Positions 1 through 3,604 of a DNA stretch of 6,058 nucleotides are shown in pieces. Under the pieces are notes generated by a model. It had not been told where the DNA came from and did not search any database. It was given only the letters and a program-made list of their open reading frames with translations. Source of the stretch: Chloroflexota bacterium (GTDB lineage: Bacteria; Chloroflexota; Limnocylindria; Limnocylindrales; CSP1-4). Both the position numbers and the translations under genes were made by a program. The DNA is taken from assembly GCA_013698385.1 (NCBI GenBank), contig JACCVB010000354.1, positions 1 through 6,058 on the forward strand. The letters run 5' to 3'. The number at the start of each line of letters is the position of its first letter. Within the stretch, counting starts at the first letter, position 1.

Positions 1-444
1 CACGGCCCCGCGCCAGGCCCCGGTGGCGACCCCCCGCTCCTCGATGAACTTCTTGAACCGCTCGAGATCGCCTTTTGCCCGGCGCTGGACGAAGCCCAGT
101 GCGTCGCCGGCAGACTCGATCGGACCGTCCGGTTGGACATTCAGCTGCAGGGCGACCCGACACTTGCCGTCGTCCAGGCGATGGAAGGTCACGACGCCGG
201 CGTTCTTCGCGCCGTCCGTCGCAGTCCACGCGATCCGCTGGTCGGGCGTCTGCTCGGTGATCCTGGTACGCCAGGTCTTGTCCACGCCGGCGATCGACGC
301 CGACCATTCGAGGGTCGTGTCATCCAGCTGCCTGACCGACTTGACACCTTCCATGAATTCGGGGAACTCCTCGAATTGCGTCCACTGGTCGTACGCAGTG
401 CGAACCGGAACGTCAACATCGATCGTTTCGAGCGTCTCGGACAT
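1..444 (-). CDS. SRPBCC family protein (cyclase/dehydrase-like), 3' end cut by window edge
   Basis: Reading the minus strand from ATG at 444 gives 148 codons with no stop up to the window edge, so the C-terminus is missing. The protein starts MSETLETIDVDVPVRTAYDQ and continues through a 'WTQFEEFPEFMEGV' stretch and 'IAWTATDG'. This is the typical opening of the START-like SRPBCC fold found in polyketide-cyclase/dehydrase-type proteins (COG5637-like): a beta strand, a helix beginning at the 'AYDQW' region, then antiparallel strands. The helix near residues 112-137 (GDALGFVQRRAKGDLERFKKF) matches the long C-terminal helix that covers the hydrophobic pocket. There is no signal peptide or membrane segment, so it should be cytoplasmic. 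An AGGAGAG ribosome binding site (451-457) lies 6 nt before the ATG and decides the start. The ligand cannot be told from sequence; many such proteins in stress-type gene neighbourhoods have no known substrate. Family assignment is solid, function is not. Confidence 0.88.
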   Translation of the reverse strand, partial: MSETLETIDVDVPVRTAYDQWTQFEEFPEFMEGVKSVRQLDDTTLEWSASIAGVDKTWRTRITEQTPDQRIAWTATDGAKNAGVVTFHRLDDGKCRVALQLNVQPDGPIESAGDALGFVQRRAKGDLERFKKFIEERGVATGAWRGAV

Positions 445-471
445 GGATGTCTCTCCTGCTTGTCGTGGAAT

Positions 472-508
472 GCGATGAGGCCCACCCTGGTGAGGTGGGC
501 CTCATCGC
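472..508 (-). terminator. Perfect 15-bp inverted repeat between glsB-like and SRPBCC genes
   Basis: Arms 472-486 (GCGATGAGGCCCACC) and 494-508 are exact reverse complements around a 7-nt loop. The hairpin begins 37 nt after the stop of the 546-827 gene and ends 27 nt before the SRPBCC start codon. No clear U-run follows on either strand, so it is not a textbook intrinsic terminator. It could terminate or protect the upstream transcript, or act as a leader structure for the SRPBCC gene. The structure is certain; its role is inferred. Confidence 0.6.
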
Positions 509-521
509 TTGCTGGGATGGA

Positions 522-540
522 GCCGGGCGTCACGCCCGGC
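522..540 (-). terminator. Short GC hairpin just after the glsB-like gene
   Basis: GCCGGGCG (522-529) and CGCCCGGC (533-540) form a perfect 8-bp stem with a 3-nt loop. It starts 5 nt after the stop codon of the 546-827 minus-strand gene. Together with the 472-508 hairpin it makes a tandem pair in the 3' region of that gene. There is no U-tract. The probable role is termination or 3'-end protection. Confidence 0.5.
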
Positions 541-545
541 GGCGA

Positions 546-827
546 TCAGACCGGGCCGCGCCCGGCGCGTGATCGACCGGTGATTGCACCGGCGACCATG
601 ACCACGATCACCGCGCCGATGACGGCAACCACGATCGAGCTGATGTCGAGCGCGCCGTCGATGGGCTTGGTGTTGAACAGGACGCTGGCGAGGAATCCTC
701 CGACCAGGGCGCCCACGATGCCGAGCACGATGTGCCCGATGACACCGAGACCCTCGTCACCCTTGACGAGGAACCCGGCGATGTACCCGGCGATGGCGCC
801 GAGGACGAGCCACGCGATGATGCTCAT
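546..827 (-). CDS. GlsB/YeaQ/YmgE family stress-response membrane protein
   Basis: A 93-residue, very hydrophobic protein with the hallmarks of the GlsB/YeaQ/YmgE (transglycosylase-associated) family. It has an opening helix with 'WLVLGAIAGYIAGFLVKG' (about 5-22), a short glycine-rich turn, a second helix 'IVLGIVGALVGGFLASVLF' (33-51), a loop with 'DGALDISS', a third helix (65-84) and a basic tail RSRAGR. The length is normal for the family (about 80-95). The glycine-rich GxxxG-like helices suggest tight packing in the cytoplasmic membrane. A GGAGGT ribosome binding site (833-838) lies 5 nt before the ATG, fixing the start. Family members are commonly stress- or stationary-phase-induced, but their biochemical role is not established; the 'transglycosylase-associated' label does not imply enzyme activity. 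The gene is followed by two tandem hairpins (522-540, 472-508) and preceded by 192 nt without a gene. Confidence 0.95.
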   Translation of the reverse strand: MSIIAWLVLGAIAGYIAGFLVKGDEGLGVIGHIVLGIVGALVGGFLASVLFNTKPIDGALDISSIVVAVIGAVIVVMVAGAITGRSRAGRGPV

Positions 828-965
828 GTGCTACCTCCATCCCCATGCGGGCCTCTCACCCACCTGCTGGGGTTCCTTCGCCCGAAGTCCGGGCTTGAGT
901 CCCACTGTCCGATTCCGCGCGAGAAGGCCGGACTACGAAGCGGACGTCGAACGTAACAACGGCAT
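828..965. other. Intergenic leader of the glsB-like gene, no gene seen
   Basis: The space between the 966-1003 hairpin and the ATG at 827 has no supportable ORF. On the minus strand it would be the promoter and leader of the glsB-like gene. A small GCCCG/CGGGC stem (880-894, 5-nt loop) is present. I could not match a known riboswitch or a convincing -35/-10 pair. Confidence 0.4.
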
Positions 966-1003
966 GAAGACGCCGGACCCCGCAAGCGTGATCCAGCGTC
1001 TTC
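966..1003 (-). terminator. Candidate terminator after the small lipoprotein gene
   Basis: GAAGACGC (966-973) pairs perfectly with GCGTCTTC (996-1003). After one C-A mismatch, GGA/TCC extends the stem. The hairpin starts 16 nt after the lipoprotein stop codon (1020-1022), and on the minus strand it is followed by a modestly T-rich stretch (ATGCCGTTGTTACGTT). Position and stem support transcription termination; the loop is long (about 14 nt) and the T-run is broken, so confidence is moderate. Confidence 0.5.
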
Positions 1004-1019
1004 GAGTGGCGATCGGTAG

Positions 1020-1220
1020 TTACGACGAAGGCGAGGCGCCCTCGCTGGGAGCGGCCGACTCGCTGGGAGCGGCCGACTCGACCGCTTCGCTCGGCGCGGC
1101 GGAGTCGACGGGTGCCACGGACGACCCCGATGTCGCGCCCGGCGCGGTCGTGCTTCCGGCCGGAGAACAGGCCACGAGGGCGGCCCCCAAGGCTGTGATC
1201 ATAAAGAAACGCTTGATCAT
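1020..1220 (-). CDS. Small Ser/Ala/Pro-rich lipoprotein
   Basis: A 66-residue protein with a classic lipoprotein signal peptide: basic start (MIKRFF), hydrophobic core (residues 7-17) and lipobox LVAC with the modifiable cysteine at residue 18. The mature part of about 49 residues is low-complexity Ser, Ala, Pro, Thr, Gly and Glu, including a repeated SAAPSE unit. It has no other aromatic or structured region, so it is probably an extended, acidic tether on the outer face of the membrane. An AGGAGAG ribosome binding site (1227-1233) sits 6 nt from the ATG, identical to that of the SRPBCC gene. A hairpin (966-1003) follows the stop. I recognise no named family. Short lipoproteins of this composition often lack assigned functions. 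Lipid attachment is a motif-based prediction. Confidence 0.8.
   Translation of the reverse strand: MIKRFFMITALGAALVACSPAGSTTAPGATSGSSVAPVDSAAPSEAVESAAPSESAAPSEGASPSS
1042..1077. repeat. Two exact 18-bp tandem repeats inside the lipoprotein gene
   Basis: The unit TCGCTGGGAGCGGCCGAC occurs at 1042-1059 and again at 1060-1077 without change. Being 18 bp it keeps the reading frame and encodes the repeated six-residue SAAPSE block in the lipoprotein tail. Looser versions of the same motif continue upstream in the gene, suggesting growth of the tail by slippage. Confidence 0.9.
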
Positions 1221-1222
1221 CG

Positions 1223-1690
1223 TTGACTCTCCTGGATATGGATCTGATCACCCGGAACGTCCAAGGCGTCGCGCCGGCCATGGGGCCAGCTAGCGCTCAA
1301 CGTATGGCCCCGAGGGCGTCATCCAGTCCCTTTACCGCCACGGTCGCATTGCAGTCGGCCGACAGGCCGACCGCCGCCACGGGGGTCGCGGGCCTGGTCG
1401 TCGGCTGGATTGTCATGCGGCCGAGATGCGCCGATCCGTTGCCGCGCGTTCGCCTAGTACGGGCCTGGGTACAGGCGGTCGGGGGCAGGGATTTCGCAGT
1501 CTCGTTGATTCGAGGACTGCCAGCTGGGGTCAGATATCGCATGTTGCGCCGCTCCGTCCAGATAGTCCCGAAGATCGAGATCGGACCAGCCAACGACCGC
1601 GCGATGCTCGTCATGCAGTACGCGACCGCCGCCAGTACGCGACCGCCGCGATCGCCGTCGTCGCGGCGATCCTCCTCACGAGCGTGCGCT
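1223..1690. other. Region of about 470 bases with no convincing intact gene
   Basis: Long open frames exist on both strands but have mixed third-position composition, no recognisable domains and no good ribosome binding sites. One 7-bp inverted repeat (GGGGCCA 1282-1288 with TGGCCCC 1305-1311, 16-nt loop) is visible. The right part (1541-1692) may hold a small broken ORF, described separately. The region lies between the lipoprotein gene and the corA remnant, which diverge from it, so both promoters should be here; I could not identify a clear -35/-10 pair. Confidence 0.5.
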
Positions 1691-1692
1691 GA
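1541..1692 (+). pseudogene. Possible small membrane-peptide ORF broken by a 17-bp duplication
   Basis: From ATG 1541 the plus-strand frame reads MLRRSVQIVPKIEIGPANDR and on to MLVMQYATAA, then the 17-bp duplication at 1616-1649 throws it out of frame. If one copy is removed, the frame joins IAVVAAILLTSVR and ends at TGA 1690-1692, giving about 44 residues with a C-terminal hydrophobic helix. Third-position G/C is high across this reconstructed frame (roughly nine in ten codons by hand count) and lower upstream of 1541, which supports coding history. There is no clear Shine-Dalgarno sequence and no recognised family. The ATGs at 1604 and 1613 are alternative starts for an even shorter peptide. 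This is an inference, not a firm gene. Confidence 0.3.
1616..1649. repeat. Perfect 17-bp tandem duplication
   Basis: CAGTACGCGACCGCCGC occurs at 1616-1632 and is repeated exactly at 1633-1649. The length is not a multiple of three, so the duplication shifts any frame crossing it. Identity of the copies suggests a recent slippage event or an assembly artefact. Confidence 0.9.
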
Positions 1693-1760
1693 ACGTCGGT
1701 ACCGGCCGCCTATTTGACGCAGACGGCCACGACCCTGCTGTCGAGATAACGCCGGAGAGT

Positions 1761-2396
1761 TTGTCGACGATCGGCGACCGGCAACTCTTGTGGGTCGACC
1801 TCGATCACCGCGAGCTCGCCGACCTCACGCCGTTCGCGGAAGGATTGGGGCTGCCAACCGGCGAAATCGAGCGCGTCGTCAGCGACCAGCGCCACGCAGC
1901 ATTGTCGCGAGTGGGGGATCGGCTGCACCTGACGCTCGAGGCGCTCGAGGGCGACGACGAGACGCCGACCGAGTTGGTGCGCCACGAGATCGACCTGATC
2001 GTCGGCCCCAACGTCGTCATCACGATCCATGAGGGGCCGATCCAGGCACTAGCGCGCTGCTCGGAGCGCGTCGACGCGGGTGAGACGCGGATCGGCGCAC
2101 TTGATGCCGTGGATCTCATGTCGTCACTGACCGATGCGGTGTTCGCCGAATACTTCGAGACCGTCGAGCGCATCCAGCGCGAGATCGACGAACTCGATGA
2201 GCGCGCCCTTCGCGGACGCCCGGGCGACGACGTCCTGCGGGCGATCGTGGACGTCCGACGTCGCGTCGGGCTCGTTCGACGGACCCTTGCCCCGCATCGC
2301 GAGGTGATGGCAGCGCTGGCTCGACCCGAGATGCGAGCACACGAAGAGTCCGATCCCGGCGCCGGTCGCCGACTTGCCGTGCTCGGGGCCCGATAG
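1761..2396 (+). pseudogene. corA: CorA-family divalent cation transporter, N-terminal part only (3' truncated)
   Basis: Intact CorA proteins are pentameric Mg2+/Co2+ channels with a large cytoplasmic N-terminal domain followed by two C-terminal membrane helices carrying the GMN signature. This 211-codon ORF, read from TTG 1761, matches only the cytoplasmic part: LLWVDLDHRELADL near the start, the strand 'DLIVGPNVVITIHEG' (about 78-92), then the long stalk-helix region 'YFETVERIQREIDELDERAL' and 'RRRVGLVRRTLAPHREVMAALARPE' up to about residue 190. After that the frame reads antisense through the kinase remnant and stops at 2394-2396. No membrane helix and no GMN follow, so some 100-150 residues are missing and ion transport is not possible. 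Homology-like sequence runs upstream in the same frame to about 1695 (VGTGRLFDADGHDPAVEITP), showing that TTG 1761 is not the original start. No ATG, GTG or TTG lies in frame between 1695 and 1761, so the native start may also be damaged. Confidence 0.8.
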
Positions 2397-3551
2397 AACA
2401 GGTCGAACAGCCGGTCCGTCGCATCCGCTGCGAAACCCGGCCCGTCATCAAGAACCCGAACGAGGACCTCGTCCTCGGCGGCCTCGACCAGGATTTCGAC
2501 CTCGGAGCCGAGCCCCCCGTCCTTGGCCGCATTCGAGACCAGGTTGCGCAGGACCTGTTCGACATAGGTGGGGTCGGCCACCGCGGTCGGCAGTCCCGGT
2601 GGGACCTCGGACCTGAACGAGACCTCCGGCCAGCGAGGCTCCTCCGACCCGACCACGCTCGGGACGACCCGCTGGAGTAGCACGGGTTCGTGGCCGAGGT
2701 CGCCCCCGTCCTGGCCGAACCGATTCAGTGCGACCACGTCCTCGACCAGGCGCTGGAGCCGCTCGGACTCGGCGGCGATGTCGAGGAAGATCGTGCGACG
2801 GGTCGCCTCGTCGATGGTGGAACCATCTCGGGCGAGGATCTTGGCGCCGCCGTAGATGGTCGTCACGGGCGTGCGCAGCTCGTGGGACAGGACCCCGATG
2901 AACGTCTCGCGCAGGGCTTCTCGCTGGCGAGCCTCGGTGACGTCGCGCAGGACCACGATCGTCTCGCCACCACCCGCTAAAGCGGGATCCGCGGCGTGGG
3001 GCACCACCGGGTAGGTCGAGACTCCGATCCATCGGTCCGGGTCGCCCACGGTGGGGAGGACGGCCGGTCCGCCCTATCGGCCGAGGTTCGGAGCCACTCC
3101 TTCGGGATCAGCGAGCTGGCCGAGGATATCGGCGTAGGTCAGTTCCTGGATGTCCGGGAACAACGCCTCGCCGGCCGGGTTGGCGAGGGTGATCCGCCCG
3201 TCGGGCGCGCAGACCACGACGCCGTCGCCGATGGCCCGGATGACCGCGTTGAGCTCTGCAGCACGGGCGTGTTCCTGGTCGGCAAGCTGTTGGAACCGGC
3301 TCGCTACCTTCAGGCGCTCACCGATTCGCGGGCGGTCGCGATCAATCGTTCGGGCTCTCCGGGTAGCGTGATGCACTGGAGGAGCACCTCGACGGCCACG
3401 GTCGACCCATCGGCCCTGCGCAAGGGGACTTGCAGGGCGACCGGTGCGATCGACCCATCTGACGGCGCGGTACGTGAGGTCAACCGTGGTGCCCGCGGCG
3501 ATCGACCAGGGCGGGAAGAGCCTCCAGTCGCTGCCGGCCTTCTTCGAGCAT
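2325..3551 (-). pseudogene. Degraded PAS-PAS sensor histidine kinase
   Basis: Pieces of one two-component sensor kinase lie in order across shifting minus-strand frames. A PAS-like segment begins near 3551 (LEEGRQRLEALPALVDR, DLTYRAVR, DGSIAPVALQVPLRRADGS, LLQCITLPGEPERLIATAR). A linker and second PAS follow (LNAVIRAIGDGVVVCAPDGRIT, from about 3265). Then come HisKA with 'GVLSHELRTPVTT' (phosphoacceptor His at 2882-2884) and HATPase with the N box LRNLVSNAAKDGG, G1 box VLDDGPGF, F-box region DRLFDLFYRAPS and G2 box GAGIGLFVC (2363-2337). Lesions: a likely +1 near 3495-3506, a frame change near 3462-3472, a -1 near 3328-3334, an in-frame TAG at 3074-3076, a -1 near 2363-2377 just before G2, and loss of everything after 'VCSHL' at about 2328. 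No membrane segment is seen, but the true N-terminus is also absent. The longest uninterrupted piece (3049 to about 2370) could still be translated as a HisKA plus partial ATPase fragment. No cognate response regulator is in the window. Confidence 0.85.
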
Positions 3552-3561
3552 GCACGAGGCT

Positions 3562-3588
3562 GGGCCAGGTCAAGGCCTGGTTTGGCCC
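3562..3588 (-). terminator. Weak hairpin between the PBP gene and the kinase remnant
   Basis: GGGCCA (3562-3567) pairs with TGGCCC (3583-3588), or alternatively CCAGG (3565-3569) with CCTGG (3576-3580). It starts 17 nt after the penicillin-binding-protein stop codon. There is no U-run. It could end the PBP transcript; support is positional only. Confidence 0.3.
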
Positions 3589-3604
3589 TTGCAGCCCCGT
3601 TGCA

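Noticed and set aside
828..965. Possible riboswitch or leader RNA before the glsB-like gene
   Set aside because: A small stem exists, but I could not match any known conserved riboswitch core, so only an unannotated leader is reported.
133..1293. A 386-codon open frame on the plus strand
   Set aside because: It runs antisense through three well-supported minus-strand genes with their own ribosome binding sites; composition is low-complexity and no domain is visible.
1280..1312. 7-bp inverted repeat with a 16-nt loop
   Set aside because: Stem is short, the loop is long, and there is no T-run or adjacent gene end; it could occur by chance at this GC content.
1297..1614. A 105-codon minus-strand open frame
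   Set aside because: No ribosome binding site, no domain and mediocre third-position G/C; a competing minus-strand frame (about 1688-1454) looks equally random. Neither can be supported as a gene.
1805..2325. C-terminal extension of the kinase frame beyond the junction on the minus strand
   Set aside because: This half of the 3049-1805 open frame is antisense to the CorA coding sequence and is Ser/Arg-rich nonsense, so it is not a fused new domain.
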